Positions 44,745 through 54,311 are shown, counted from the stretch's first letter. The stretch is DNA of 64,000 bases from Paenibacillus sp. 1011MAR3C5 (GCF_003591485.1 NZ_QZCF01000003.1:434001-498000), one strand, 5' to 3'. The notes: generated by a model from the sequence alone, not told the origin. A program made the numbers and translations.

Positions 44745-46141
44745 GAAGCGTTCAGACACGAATGGTATGGAGCTATCTGCTGCTCATTGTGCTCGTCGTG
44801 AGCGTGCTTGGCGCGGCCTTCGCCGCTTTGATGTGGAACTATTATTATGGCAGTGCGCAGAGCTCCGTGAAGCAGCGGGTGGAGTCGGCGATGGCGCTTC
44901 ACAGCCGGTCGCTGTCTTCCTTGACGCTGCAGGATCAAGCGGATTATTTGCTTCAGTACATGTCAGAGGGGGGACCGACACGCATTCAGCTGCTGAATAG
45001 CGTAGGCGAGCTGCGCATTGACTCAGACGGGTTCTCTCCTAATATCCGGTATGCGACTGGCGATGTGAAGTCGGCGGCTACCGGGGAGACGGGGAGCTGG
45101 ACAGGGGTCGATCCTTACTTCGGCGAGCGGGTGATCTCGGTGACTGCACCGCTCTGGAACGAAGCGAGAGTGGTCTCGATGATCCGGTATACGTCCTCGC
45201 TTCAGCAAGTGGATGATATGGTCGCAAAGCTGATACGAATGACATTCATCGTAGGCGTCGCGGTCGTGTTGCTGTTCCTTGGCCTGAGCTTGTTCCTGGC
45301 TCAGCGAATCGTCATGCCCATCCGGGAGCTGACCAGAGCTGCCCGGTATATGGCAGAGGGCGATTGGTCGAAGCGGGCCCTGAAGCGCAGCAATGACGAG
45401 ATCGGGCAGCTGGCGGAAACGTTCAACGGCATGGTTAGCGAGTTGAATAGGAGGGAGAAGCTCAAAAACGACTTTATCTCCTCCATCTCCCATGAGCTCC
45501 GTACGCCTTTGACATCCATAAAGGGCTGGAGTGAAACGCTGAAGGAAAGTGAGCCGAAGGAGGATGATGAAGAGGTCAAAATGGGCCTATCGATCATCAG
45601 CAAGGAGACGGAGCGGCTTGCGGGACTGGTGGAGGATTTGCTCGACTTCTCGAAGCTGTCCGCGCGAACGATGGAGCTGCATACGGAGACGCTGGATTTG
45701 AACAGTCCGGTGAAGGAGACGGTGCGCCAGCTCGCGGTGCGAGAGGAAGGGACGAAGGTCAAGCTGATTACTTCCTATGTCAGTGGTCCTCTTGTGGTGA
45801 ATGGGGATGCCAACCGGCTGAAGCAGGTTATTATCAATCTGATTGATAATGCGTTCAAGTTCACGCCGGCAGAAGGGACGATTCGCGTATCGACAACGGT
45901 CGAAGGAGAATCTGCGGTTATTACGGTCAGCGATACGGGAAGCGGGATTGCCCGGGAGGACCTCCCGCATGTGATGGAGAAGTTCTACAAGGCGAGCAAT
46001 AGCCATGGCGGCTCCGGGCTCGGACTTGCCATATCGAAGGAGATCGTCGAGCTCCACGGCGGCAGGATGGCCATCGACAGCGAGCGTGGAGCCGGAACGA
46101 TTGTAACGATTCATTTGCCGCTTCTTCTTCAGGAAGGTTGA
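44741..46141 (+). CDS. Membrane sensor histidine kinase
   Basis: 466 residues. Two membrane helices (~8-30 and ~163-185) bracket an extracellular sensor of ~130 residues. A HAMP domain (RIVMPIRELTRAARYMAEGDW) is followed by HisKA with the phospho-acceptor His in FISSISHELRTPLTSI, and a HATPase with the N box (QVIINLIDNAFKFT), VSDTGSGI and GGSGLGLAISKEIVELHGG. It pairs with the OmpR-type regulator it overlaps. The preceding deacetylase and lipoprotein suggest a cell-envelope signal. Confidence 0.94.
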   Translation: MRSVQTRMVWSYLLLIVLVVSVLGAAFAALMWNYYYGSAQSSVKQRVESAMALHSRSLSSLTLQDQADYLLQYMSEGGPTRIQLLNSVGELRIDSDGFSPNIRYATGDVKSAATGETGSWTGVDPYFGERVISVTAPLWNEARVVSMIRYTSSLQQVDDMVAKLIRMTFIVGVAVVLLFLGLSLFLAQRIVMPIRELTRAARYMAEGDWSKRALKRSNDEIGQLAETFNGMVSELNRREKLKNDFISSISHELRTPLTSIKGWSETLKESEPKEDDEEVKMGLSIISKETERLAGLVEDLLDFSKLSARTMELHTETLDLNSPVKETVRQLAVREEGTKVKLITSYVSGPLVVNGDANRLKQVIINLIDNAFKFTPAEGTIRVSTTVEGESAVITVSDTGSGIAREDLPHVMEKFYKASNSHGGSGLGLAISKEIVELHGGRMAIDSERGAGTIVTIHLPLLLQEG

Positions 46142-46153
46142 TGGGGGACCGGG

Positions 46154-46273
46154 TTATTCTTTATAGAACAGCAGCTTGCGGTTTGCGATGACGTAGATCA
46201 CGGCAATCAGAGCTCCTGCGCCTAACATGACGGACAGCCAATTTTCTTTGAGCCAAGCAATCCAGGCAGGCAT
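46154..46273 (-). CDS. Small single-pass membrane peptide (39 aa)
   Basis: A minus-strand ATG follows a GGAGGTG site by a few bases and opens 39 codons ending just after the convergent kinase. The product is MPAWIAWLKENW, then one hydrophobic helix (LSVMLGAGALIAVIYVIA), then a basic tail (NRKLLFYKE). Short proteins of this form, with one helix and a positive end, are frequent in Bacillales. No function is known. Strong ribosome site and composition argue against chance. Confidence 0.55.
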   Translation of the reverse strand: MPAWIAWLKENWLSVMLGAGALIAVIYVIANRKLLFYKE

Positions 46274-46295
46274 ATGGCACCTCCATACAAGATGG

Positions 46296-46320
46296 GACCT
46301 CCAACCGGAGGTCTTGTTTA
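46296..46320 (+). terminator. Possible terminator between the kinase and hydrolase genes
   Basis: GACCTCC pairs with GGAGGTC around AACC, followed by a T-rich tail. Weak because it lies 150 bases after the kinase stop. Confidence 0.4.
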
Positions 46321-46395
46321 TTTTCATAAAGCCGGAGAAATCTTCTTTAGGTTTCCCCTGTGTGCTGGCGGGATATGCAGCATCTTATCTAAGCA

Positions 46396-46424
46396 TTGAC
46401 AGCGAATGGGAACGGTGATAGTAT
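46396..46424 (+). promoter_or_regulatory. Promoter of the alpha/beta hydrolase gene
   Basis: TTGACA (46396-46401) and TAGTAT (46419-46424) are 17 bp apart, about 65 bases before the start codon. Confidence 0.6.
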
Positions 46425-46488
46425 GGATTTAATTAATTCATAGTATACGGGTAGGGATTATTGTATATAGATAAGCGGAGGTATGGTT

Positions 46489-47322
46489 ATGGAGAAGCAG
46501 TTGATCTTACGACATGAAGGATTGGAGCTGACGGCAACGCTTCACTATCCAACTGAGGCCGAGAACCAGCATGCAGGCAAGGATTCAGGCAAGCGGCAAG
46601 CGATCATCATATGCCACGGCTTCATCGGGAGCCGCGTCGGCGTGGATCGACTATTCGTCAAGACGGCACGAGCGCTGGCTGCGCAAGGCTCATTCGTGCT
46701 TCGATTTGATTATGGCGGCTGCGGCGAGAGCAACGGAGATTACGGAACGCTGGGCTTCGACTCCATGGTCGATCAGACGCGAACGGCTATTGATTATATG
46801 GCGGGCATGGATTGCGTAGATCCCCGCCGCATCGTATTGCTCGGCCACAGTCTGGGCGGTGCGGTATCCATTATGACTGCCGTGAAGGACAAACGGGTCA
46901 AGCGGCTTGTGTTATGGTCTCCCGTCGCTTATCCGTTCAATGATATTGTGCGCATTGTGGGGCGCGACTGCTATGATGAGGCGGTTCAAGCAGGCAGTAC
47001 CGATCACGCCGGGTATACGCTGCAGCCTGTGTTCTTCGACTCGTTGATGCAGCATCAGCCATTCCAGTCCGCGACACGCTTCGGCGGAGAGGTGCTGCTG
47101 GTCCATGGCACAAGTGACGAGCTGATTCCGGTTGATTACAGCTTCCTGTATCAGAAGGTGTTCTGGACCCGCAGCGAAGGGCAATGCGACAAAGAAATTA
47201 TATTTCAAGCCAACCATACGTACTCCAGCCGGTCCCATCAGGAAGAGGCGATTCGCGTCACTTCAGAGTGGCTGGAGCGGCTTGACCGCCAGCAGCAAGA
47301 GTGGCATCATTGGTCCATCTAG
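46489..47322 (+). CDS. Alpha/beta hydrolase, serine aminopeptidase-like
   Basis: 277 residues. The oxyanion-hole region is IIICHGFIGSRVGVDRLF; the nucleophile Ser is in VLLGHSLGGAVSIM; an acid in LLVHGTSDELIPV and a His in ANHTYSSRSHQEEA complete the triad. There is no signal peptide, so it is cytoplasmic. The family covers esterases and acyl hydrolases; the substrate is unknown. ATG 46489 is preferred over 46483, which abuts the GGAGGT site. It converges on the ger operon. Confidence 0.88.
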   Translation: MEKQLILRHEGLELTATLHYPTEAENQHAGKDSGKRQAIIICHGFIGSRVGVDRLFVKTARALAAQGSFVLRFDYGGCGESNGDYGTLGFDSMVDQTRTAIDYMAGMDCVDPRRIVLLGHSLGGAVSIMTAVKDKRVKRLVLWSPVAYPFNDIVRIVGRDCYDEAVQAGSTDHAGYTLQPVFFDSLMQHQPFQSATRFGGEVLLVHGTSDELIPVDYSFLYQKVFWTRSEGQCDKEIIFQANHTYSSRSHQEEAIRVTSEWLERLDRQQQEWHHWSI

Positions 47323-47330
47323 CCGGAGGA

Positions 47331-48545
47331 TCAGTCCGAGCTGTCCCCTGACGCGTTCTCCCTTTGGAGAGCGCGTTCTTGCTTGGGAAGAGGCGTTGAG
47401 ATTCGCTTGTATTTGCCATTGTACGGAATGGACAATTTGACCTGGAGGTTGCGTATGGCATGTGCATGCACCACGATTTTAGCGCCATTCTGCGAAAGGC
47501 GCTTCCACTCCTTGACATCCTTCTTCCATAGGCTTTGGCCCAGATTGAATATATCGATTCCATGCTTGACACCCTCTTGAAAGACGCTCCGAATCTGCTT
47601 CTCGACCGTATCCTCTGCGATTTGAACCATCTCCGAGTAGTTAAGCGGCTCATTGTATTCATACATAGCTCCTATCAGCTTTAAGGAGATGTCGTAATAT
47701 ACCTCGTTGCCTTCAACGATCGGCTTAATCACGATTTCGGGTCTTCCGATGCTGAGATTGGCATATTCAATCCCATCCTTCTCTACAGTAAGCGGTGCCC
47801 GGTTCATGCCTTTCTGCATCCAATGGTGGCCATTAAGCTTGGCATAACGAATGAACGCCATATCGCCGTTGGTCCCGATGTAATAAATGCCAGTCATGCT
47901 AAGCATGTGCATAGGGTCTTGTTCTTCCTTCCACATCTCCTCATTCAATCCGATTATCGGAAGACTGGCGGTTAAGGCCGGTTCGTTATAGTCGGCGATG
48001 TATCTGAACATCTCGATCGGCTTGATAACCGAGTATTGTTTGTAATTGGGCAGCGGATTATGGAGAATTGTGTACAGAGAAGACATCTTGTACAAGGAGA
48101 AGGTGGTGAGCAGCTTCTCTACCGGGTCTTTGGTTGCGTAGATCCACAGATTGTAGCGCAGCTCCGGATACCGGTTGAGCATATCGATCATTTTAATGCC
48201 TTTGCTCTTCAAGGCTCTCTCCGTTAGGATAACGGCAGACACATGCCCCCATGTAATCGGTATTTGTGCGGTCCGGTACATATTATTGATGGCGTTGTTC
48301 AGCGTACTGCCCCGGCCGTGCCCGATGTAGGAGGTCGGATCGACAGTGCCTTTGCCGCCGGTGTCGCTTTTGGCAATGTTGGAGAAGTCCAGCATCTGGG
48401 TATAGACGACAAACTCGTTGTTCTCGTAATCGATGCCCAGCGCTTTCGCAAAGGACTTGCTCTCGACGTCGGAGGCACTCCAGCAGCCGGAAAGCGCCAT
48501 GGCGCAAAGTGCCAGCGTCAAGGCAGCGGACAGCGATTTTCTCAA
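47331..48545 (-). CDS. Spore germination lipoprotein, Ger(x)C family
   Basis: 404 residues. The signal peptide ends in the lipobox LSGC, so the protein is anchored outside the inner spore membrane. The family start GCWSASDVESKSFAKALGID is present, followed by the three-domain GerBC fold, including VDPTSYIGHGRGSTLNNAINNMYRTAQIPITWGHVSAVILTE-like sequence. It works with the A and B subunits as a nutrient germinant receptor. Its start overlaps the end of the GerA-type gene by 4 bases. Last gene of the operon. Confidence 0.93.
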   Translation of the reverse strand: MRKSLSAALTLALCAMALSGCWSASDVESKSFAKALGIDYENNEFVVYTQMLDFSNIAKSDTGGKGTVDPTSYIGHGRGSTLNNAINNMYRTAQIPITWGHVSAVILTERALKSKGIKMIDMLNRYPELRYNLWIYATKDPVEKLLTTFSLYKMSSLYTILHNPLPNYKQYSVIKPIEMFRYIADYNEPALTASLPIIGLNEEMWKEEQDPMHMLSMTGIYYIGTNGDMAFIRYAKLNGHHWMQKGMNRAPLTVEKDGIEYANLSIGRPEIVIKPIVEGNEVYYDISLKLIGAMYEYNEPLNYSEMVQIAEDTVEKQIRSVFQEGVKHGIDIFNLGQSLWKKDVKEWKRLSQNGAKIVVHAHAIRNLQVKLSIPYNGKYKRISTPLPKQERALQRENASGDSSD

Positions 48546-50044
48546 GGATGATTCCCTCTTTTCTCAGGAGATGAGGTGTTCAGATAATCGGGTCTTTTTT
48601 TCCTCCACAAAAAAGGCAGCCTGAAGAGGGCGCTGGCGAATTCTCTAATCTTCAACGGTGCAGCGGGAGCAAGATAAGGCACCCCGAAGGATTGGATGTT
48701 GGATAAGTAAAGGACGAACGCGATCACCGATAAAATAAAACCGTACATGCCAAGTATCGCTCCCATCAGGAATGAAAAGAAACGGAGCAGGATCGTTGTG
48801 CTTGTCAAAGACTGGTTGACGAGCGTCGAGCCCGATACGACCGTAATCGCCGTTATGACGATCATCATCGGAGAGACCAGACCGGCGCGAATCGCAGCGT
48901 CGCCAATAATCAAGCCGCCGACGACGGTAAGGGTCTGCCCAATGGAGCTGGGGAGCCTGACGCCGGCCTCGCGGAACAGCTCCATCAGAATCATGATGAA
49001 GAACATTTCCAGTCCTGTCTCCATCGGCAAGCCATGCCGTCCCATCGCGATGGTCGCCAGCAGGGGAAAGGGCACCTGATCCGAATGAAACGTCGTTAGC
49101 GCGATATAGAACCCGGGCAGGAAAATGGTCGTAAGCAGACCGAAAAACCTCAGCAGCCGGCCAATATTGGCCGATAGGAATGGGAAATAGGCATCCTCCG
49201 GCGATTTCATCAGCAGGAAAAGATTGATTGGCGCGATAATCGCAGTCGGGTTGCCGTCAACGAGAATAATGAATCTGCCGTTCAGCAGGCATTCCACCGT
49301 AAAGTCAGGGCGTCCCGTATAATGAGTAGGCGGAAAGAGGGTCACCTTGCTCGGAGAAAGCAGATCCTCCAGATTGCCGGTAGAGATGATCGATTCGACA
49401 TCGATGCTGCTCAGCTTGCTGCGGATTTGATCAATGGTCTCGACATTCGCAATATCGCTGATGTATAGCAATGCCGTTTTGGTAAGCGTTCGCGTCCCCA
49501 GCACGTAATATTCGCAGGCGAGCGTGTTGGTTCTCAGACGCTTGCGAATAAGCGCAACATTGGAGGAGAGCTGTTCGGTGAACCCGTCCTTCGGTCCCCG
49601 GATCGAGACTTCGGTTGAGGATTGATCTGGAGGCCGGGAGGGCAAATTCGCAATATCGATCGTCCACATCGCTTGCACGTTAGGCAAGCAGAACAACAGA
49701 TGGCCTTCGTAGACATAGGAAGCAAGCTTTATCCGATCGGGCTTGTCGCGTTCAAAGTCAATCGAGTCCCATTGCAAATCCGCCTCCCGATTAATCTCCT
49801 TGCAGCTATGAAAGCCTGTCTGTTCATATACGGCTTTTAGCTCAGGCAAGATGACTTCGTTGATCTGATAGGTTTCGACCATGCCGCTGCAATAAATGAA
49901 CAGGCCGGTGACGGGTTCGGCAGAAGCTCCGAATAGATGCTTGAACAGAATGACATCGTTATTCAATTGAAACCAGCCGCGAAGCATCGCCTCGTCAAAT
50001 GGGTTGTGCTGTGACTGATTATGATCTTGCAGCGTCGGAGCCAT
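48542..50044 (-). CDS. Spore germination protein, GerA family (A subunit)
   Basis: 500 residues. A large hydrophilic N-terminal domain (~1-270) is followed by about five membrane helices (LLRFFGLLTTIFLPGFYIALTTFH, TVVGGLIIGDAAIRAGLVSPMMIVITAITVVSG). VECLLNGRFIILVDGNPTAIIAPINLFLLMKSPEDAY and LPFLWRKKRPDY are typical of the family. It forms the germinant-gated channel with the B and C subunits. It overlaps the GerB-type gene by 26 bases and the GerC-type gene by 4. Confidence 0.94.
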   Translation of the reverse strand: MAPTLQDHNQSQHNPFDEAMLRGWFQLNNDVILFKHLFGASAEPVTGLFIYCSGMVETYQINEVILPELKAVYEQTGFHSCKEINREADLQWDSIDFERDKPDRIKLASYVYEGHLLFCLPNVQAMWTIDIANLPSRPPDQSSTEVSIRGPKDGFTEQLSSNVALIRKRLRTNTLACEYYVLGTRTLTKTALLYISDIANVETIDQIRSKLSSIDVESIISTGNLEDLLSPSKVTLFPPTHYTGRPDFTVECLLNGRFIILVDGNPTAIIAPINLFLLMKSPEDAYFPFLSANIGRLLRFFGLLTTIFLPGFYIALTTFHSDQVPFPLLATIAMGRHGLPMETGLEMFFIMILMELFREAGVRLPSSIGQTLTVVGGLIIGDAAIRAGLVSPMMIVITAITVVSGSTLVNQSLTSTTILLRFFSFLMGAILGMYGFILSVIAFVLYLSNIQSFGVPYLAPAAPLKIREFASALFRLPFLWRKKRPDYLNTSSPEKRGNHP

Positions 50045-51134
50045 TCTTCTTCTTCTCCTTCCTTTTACTTATCAAAGCCGCGATGCCCAGCACGAAGGTT
50101 ATGAACAATACATAGATGAGCAGGCTTGGGAAGTGGACGTATTGCAAGTAGGCCAGCGTCTGGTCGTCCCTCCATGGCCAGGCGGACAGGACGGTCATGA
50201 AGACCGTGACCAGAGACAGAGCGATGAGCCTTGATCGGGGCTTCTTCACTTCGAGCATATCGACGATCAGATACAGAGAGATGGCTAGTCGGGCGAATGC
50301 CCCGCACAGCCATTGATAGATGGACATAAAATCGGCATGCTGCAGCAGGGTGCCAAGACTTAGAAGCTTCCATTGCTCGAAGGCGGTATGGCGTTGCTTC
50401 GCTGCTTCCGCCGGACCAAATTCGGTAATGGCCCCGATGGTAGGGCCAAGCGTCATGCTAATCAGGAATATCCCCAGCAAAACCATATGCCACCAGCGAA
50501 GCTTCGTCGTCAGTTCGTGCTGGTACAGCAGCAAGATCCAGGCCTCCAATAGCGCGGCCATGACATAGATAAGCCCGTGGCTCATAGGCTCCAGGCCGTT
50601 CTCCAGCATCGGAAACAATCGGCCGTAGTCCTTGTATTTCATATTGGAACCCATAATAAAGTAACCGAGCAACAGAACGAGCGGCAATAGGACGCTTGAT
50701 GTCATCGCGATCGACTTGATGCCCCCGTAAGCGGCCATCATTGCAATGACTATGGGGACGACCGTAATGACGGACAGAGGAGTCTGTTGCATATACGTGG
50801 CGACTGCCCACATCGCAGTGTCATGCAGTGTGTAGGCTCCCGATACGAACAGGACAACTGCAGCCGACAGCCTGAATATCCAGGCCGGTACGATGCCGAA
50901 TTGCCGGCGGAGCCAGTCGGGAAGCCGCTGTCCCCGAGCCGTCTTCAAGATGCCGAATATAAGAAGAAGCCAAATCAGAAACAGCGGAGCGGACGCAATG
51001 ACGGCAAGCCATGAATCGCGTCCCGCAACCCCAAGAATAACCGGAATAGCCATAACGTGCGAGACGAGGCCAGCACTGAGGATAAGAATGGAGAAAGAAA
51101 GCCAAATCGTGATCTTGCCAGTCCCCCTGCTCAT
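50019..51134 (-). CDS. Spore germination protein, GerB family (B subunit, APC-type transporter)
   Basis: 371 residues with about ten membrane helices. The family belongs to the amino acid-polyamine transporter superfamily and binds the germinant. IPVILGVAGRDSWLAVIASAPLFL, PLVLLLGYFIMGSNMKYKDYGRLFPMLENGLEPM and MLEVKKPRS..ALSLVTVFM are characteristic. It is first in a B-A-C order, unlike the common A-B-C. ATG 51134 follows GAGGTG by ~6 bases on the minus strand. Expression would be expected in the forespore, but I could not identify a clear sigma-G promoter. Confidence 0.92.
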   Translation of the reverse strand: MSRGTGKITIWLSFSILILSAGLVSHVMAIPVILGVAGRDSWLAVIASAPLFLIWLLLIFGILKTARGQRLPDWLRRQFGIVPAWIFRLSAAVVLFVSGAYTLHDTAMWAVATYMQQTPLSVITVVPIVIAMMAAYGGIKSIAMTSSVLLPLVLLLGYFIMGSNMKYKDYGRLFPMLENGLEPMSHGLIYVMAALLEAWILLLYQHELTTKLRWWHMVLLGIFLISMTLGPTIGAITEFGPAEAAKQRHTAFEQWKLLSLGTLLQHADFMSIYQWLCGAFARLAISLYLIVDMLEVKKPRSRLIALSLVTVFMTVLSAWPWRDDQTLAYLQYVHFPSLLIYVLFITFVLGIAALISKRKEKKKNGSDAARS

Positions 51135-51317
51135 TCATGCACCTCGTTTCGATGGGAGATGGAGATAATTTGCTCAATTATTGGGATTTTAATCAATTAA
51201 TCCGTAATTTTGTCGAGACAAGCCGCACTCATCTGTGATTAAATAAAAATAAGTGTAAGCGGATTCGAAAGTCCTGCGGGATGTCCGACTATTAATCTAG
51301 TAAAGGCGGGTTATGGA

Positions 51318-52397
51318 ATGAAATTCGGATTGCGAACTTCGGGCGCTGCCATGCTGGCGAGTGTCTTCTTACTATTGGCGGCATGCGGAGGGGGGAAAGC
51401 CGCTATTGCCGATCCCACTGAATCGCCTGCTCCGATCGTGACGGATACGCCGACCCCTGATCCAACGCCGAAGCCGTTCTCGGCTCCGCTAACAGGTGTC
51501 GAACGGGATGATGAAGCCATGGATCGTCCCATTGCAGTCATGATCAATAACTTCTCGGCAGCCCGTCCGCAGTCAGGCCTGACGAATGCGGATGTTGTGT
51601 GGGAGGTGCTGGCGGAGGGCGGTATAACGAGGCTCGTTGCAGTCTACCAAAGTACGGATGCGATGGAGGATACGATTGGTCCGATCCGGAGCAATCGGGC
51701 GTATCTGATTGATATTGCGGATACCTACGGAGCAATCATGGTTCATGCAGGCGGAAGTCCGGAAGCGTATGGCATCTTGCAAAAGCAAGGGAAGCCTTAT
51801 CTGGACGAAATTACGAATGCCGGCCCATACTACTGGAGAAGCAAGGAGCGTAAAGCTCCGCATAATCTCTATTCCAACCTGGAGAAGATGCACCAAGGAG
51901 CGGAGAAGAAAGGCTACAAGAATGATATGCCGGTAGCCACTTATCCCTTCACAGCCGAAGGAACCATAACAGGGGCCGTAGAGGCAGGGGCTGAACCCGC
52001 AACACAAATCGACATTACGTTCTTAATGCAAAGCTATAAGGTCGGATACATATATGATGAGACGAGCAGGCTATACAAAAGAAGCATTAACGATGAGCCG
52101 CATATTGACTTGAACAACAGTGAGCAGCTCAGCGCGACGAATCTTGTCGTATTGGAGACGGGGCACAAGACCTTGGATAATGTCGGCAGGCTGGCTGTCG
52201 ATCTGGAGTCTGGAGGAGCGGCGTATCTGTTCCAAAAGGGCAAGCGCATCGATATCGATTGGGTTCGCAGTCCGGATGGGATGATCCGGTTCAGCAAGGA
52301 CGGCAGCGAGGTGTCGTTCTTGCCGGGCAAAACCTATATTCACATTGTTCCGAACAAGCCGGCGCTTGCGGACCATGTGGTGCTCAATCAGCAATAA
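51318..52397 (+). CDS. DUF3048 (YerB-like) lipoprotein
   Basis: 359 residues. The lipobox LLAAC is at about 19-23, followed by a P/T-rich linker (TESPAPIVTDTPTPDPTPKP). The DUF3048 domain has RPIAVMINNFSAARPQSGLTNADVVWEVLAEGGITRLVAVYQ and IGPIRSNRAYLIDIADTYGAIMVHAGGSPEA; the C-terminal part has FLPGKTYIHIVP. The role is unknown; related YerB proteins are surface-exposed. A yerC homologue lies 2.8 kb downstream, echoing the yerB-yerC pair of Bacillus. Confidence 0.92.
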   Translation: MKFGLRTSGAAMLASVFLLLAACGGGKAAIADPTESPAPIVTDTPTPDPTPKPFSAPLTGVERDDEAMDRPIAVMINNFSAARPQSGLTNADVVWEVLAEGGITRLVAVYQSTDAMEDTIGPIRSNRAYLIDIADTYGAIMVHAGGSPEAYGILQKQGKPYLDEITNAGPYYWRSKERKAPHNLYSNLEKMHQGAEKKGYKNDMPVATYPFTAEGTITGAVEAGAEPATQIDITFLMQSYKVGYIYDETSRLYKRSINDEPHIDLNNSEQLSATNLVVLETGHKTLDNVGRLAVDLESGGAAYLFQKGKRIDIDWVRSPDGMIRFSKDGSEVSFLPGKTYIHIVPNKPALADHVVLNQQ

Positions 52398-52463
52398 AAA
52401 GGATGCAATGGGCAATACTACGAACGTAGCGGGCATGCCTCGCCAGCGTTCTGAAGATCAGCA

Positions 52464-52499
52464 AAAAGATGCGATCCCGAACGGGGCCGCATCTTTTTT
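52464..52499 (+). terminator. Terminator after the DUF3048 gene
   Basis: AAAGATGCG pairs with CGCATCTTT around a ~13-base loop and is followed by further T. Confidence 0.9.
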
Positions 52500-52571
52500 C
52501 GTCATTTTGAGACAAATCTATATATTTTTATTGTTAAGGTTTAAGAAATATGATTAAATTTTTCATGGATG

Positions 52572-52588
52572 TTTACACTCCGTTAACA
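52572..52588 (+). promoter_or_regulatory. Possible Pho box upstream of the Pit operon
   Basis: TTTACA (52572-52577) and TTAACA (52583-52588) are direct repeats with 11-bp period, as in PhoP-binding sites of Bacillus. Only two of four expected repeats are good. A TAAACT at 52598-52603 could be the -10, which puts the repeats over the -35 region. Confidence 0.35.
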
Positions 52589-52658
52589 ATTCGGTAGTAA
52601 ACTGATTCAGGTATGTGTCACAGACAGCTTAACATTCTAAGTCGATAAGGGGATTGAC

Positions 52659-53270
52659 ATGTTCAAGAAGAAGGATATTTTCTTTAAAACGCTCGAAGAG
52701 ATGGCAGACACACTAGTTGAGGCGACGGAATATTTTGCAAAAGGCGTCTCCGACTTAACAGACGTCACGGCTTTTGCCAAAAGAATGAAGGAATTCGAGA
52801 GCCAGTGCGACCAATACACGCATACGATACTGAAGGAATTGAACAAGACGTTCATTACGCCGATCGAACGTGAGGACATTATGGCACTCACAACTTCCCT
52901 TGACGACGTGTTGGATGGTATCGAGGCTTGTGCTTCCCGTTTCGAGATGTACCATATTCGCGAGAAGGATGAGTACATTACGCTGTTCGCAGACGTGATC
53001 GTACGTTCTACGCACCAGATCAAGAGCGCAATCTACCTGTTGACACAGAAAAAACTACTCGCGATCCGCGAGCATTGCATCGCTATCAATGAACTGGAGA
53101 ACCAAGGCGATGACGTGCTTCGCGTATCGGTTACGACTTTGTTCGCTAATGTAAAGGATCCAATTGAGCTGATCAAGCGCAAGGAAATCTATGAAAGACT
53201 TGAGCAGACGACCGACTACTGCGAGGATGTAGCCAATACGCTGGAATCGATCATCATGCGCAATAGCTAA
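52659..53270 (+). CDS. DUF47 (PhoU-like) protein, Pit accessory
   Basis: 203 residues, all helical, of the DUF47 family related to PhoU. It begins MFKKKDIFFKTLEEMADTLVEATEYFAKG and has the conserved ITPIEREDIMALTTSLDDVLDGIEACASRFEMY, with acidic metal-binding repeats (ESQCDQYTH, ELENQGDDVLR). Genes of this family almost always precede pit and are thought to regulate phosphate uptake. The start is ATG 52659 after AAGGGG. The Pit gene starts 24 bases later. Confidence 0.93.
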   Translation: MFKKKDIFFKTLEEMADTLVEATEYFAKGVSDLTDVTAFAKRMKEFESQCDQYTHTILKELNKTFITPIEREDIMALTTSLDDVLDGIEACASRFEMYHIREKDEYITLFADVIVRSTHQIKSAIYLLTQKKLLAIREHCIAINELENQGDDVLRVSVTTLFANVKDPIELIKRKEIYERLEQTTDYCEDVANTLESIIMRNS

Positions 53271-53294
53271 CTTTAGGGAGTAGGGGTCGTCATT

Positions 53295-54290
53295 ATGGAA
53301 TTGTATGTGTTATGGATTGTTGTTTTTTTGGCGCTTTCGTTTGATTTTATTAACGGTTTTCACGACACGGCTAATGCGATTGCGACATCCGTATCTACTC
53401 GTGCGCTGAAGCCTAGAGTTGCGGTATTGATGGCCGCCGTCATGAACTTCCTCGGCGCGCTTACGTTTACAGGCGTAGCCAAAACGATCGGGGGCGGGGT
53501 TGCCAATCCCGCTGACCTGGAGTTTGGGGTCGAAATTGTCATTGCCGCGCTTCTTGCCGCAATAGCCTGGAATTTGATCACTTGGTGGTTCGGCATTCCG
53601 TCGTCCTCTTCTCACGCGCTGATTGGCTCCCTTGCCGGAGCGGTGATTGCGGGTGCAGGGATGGGCTCCATCAATGCATCGGGCTTTACCGATATCTTGA
53701 AAGCTCTGCTGATTTCGCCATTGATTGCTTTTACAGCCGGTTTTATCCTGATGTGGCTGCTTAAACGGATATTTGCGAATGCAAGTCCGCATAGTGTCAA
53801 TAAAGGCTTCCGTTCCGGTCAGGTCATTACAGCCATGTTCCAATCGTTCTCCCATGGTACGAACGATGCGCAGAAAGCGATGGGGATTATCGTGTTTGCC
53901 TTGGTCGCGGCAGGCGTACAGGACAATATGGATGTCCCGCTATGGGTTAAGATCTCCGCAGCGACAGCGATGGCGCTCGGAACTTCCGTTGGTGGCTGGA
54001 AGATCATCAAGACGATGGGAACGAAGATATTCAAGATCGAGCCGATTAACGGCTTTGCTGCCGATATGGGCTCAGCGGCTGTCATTCTAACCGCAACGAT
54101 GCTCCATCTGCCTGTTAGTACAACGCATGTGATTACCTCGTCGATTCTCGGTGTAGGCAGCGCGAAGCGGTTCTCCGCCGTTCGCTGGGGAGTAGCGGGC
54201 CGAATCTTGATCGCTTGGGTCATTACGATTCCGATTACCGTTTTCCTTGCTATGATCTTCTTCTGGATCATCAAAGCGCTATTCTTATAA
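53295..54290 (+). CDS. pit: Low-affinity inorganic phosphate transporter (PiT family)
   Basis: 331 residues with about ten membrane helices. The two inverted PiT signatures are present: FDFINGFHDTANAIATSVSTRAL near the N-terminus and QSFSHGTNDAQKAMGII in the middle, plus WWFGIPSSSSHALIGSLAGA and LPVSTTHVITSSILGVG. It takes up metal-phosphate with protons. It is co-transcribed with the DUF47 gene and ends at a strong bidirectional terminator. Confidence 0.96.
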   Translation: MELYVLWIVVFLALSFDFINGFHDTANAIATSVSTRALKPRVAVLMAAVMNFLGALTFTGVAKTIGGGVANPADLEFGVEIVIAALLAAIAWNLITWWFGIPSSSSHALIGSLAGAVIAGAGMGSINASGFTDILKALLISPLIAFTAGFILMWLLKRIFANASPHSVNKGFRSGQVITAMFQSFSHGTNDAQKAMGIIVFALVAAGVQDNMDVPLWVKISAATAMALGTSVGGWKIIKTMGTKIFKIEPINGFAADMGSAAVILTATMLHLPVSTTHVITSSILGVGSAKRFSAVRWGVAGRILIAWVITIPITVFLAMIFFWIIKALFL

Positions 54291-54311
54291 TAGCGGACTT
54301 CGTACGAAAAC

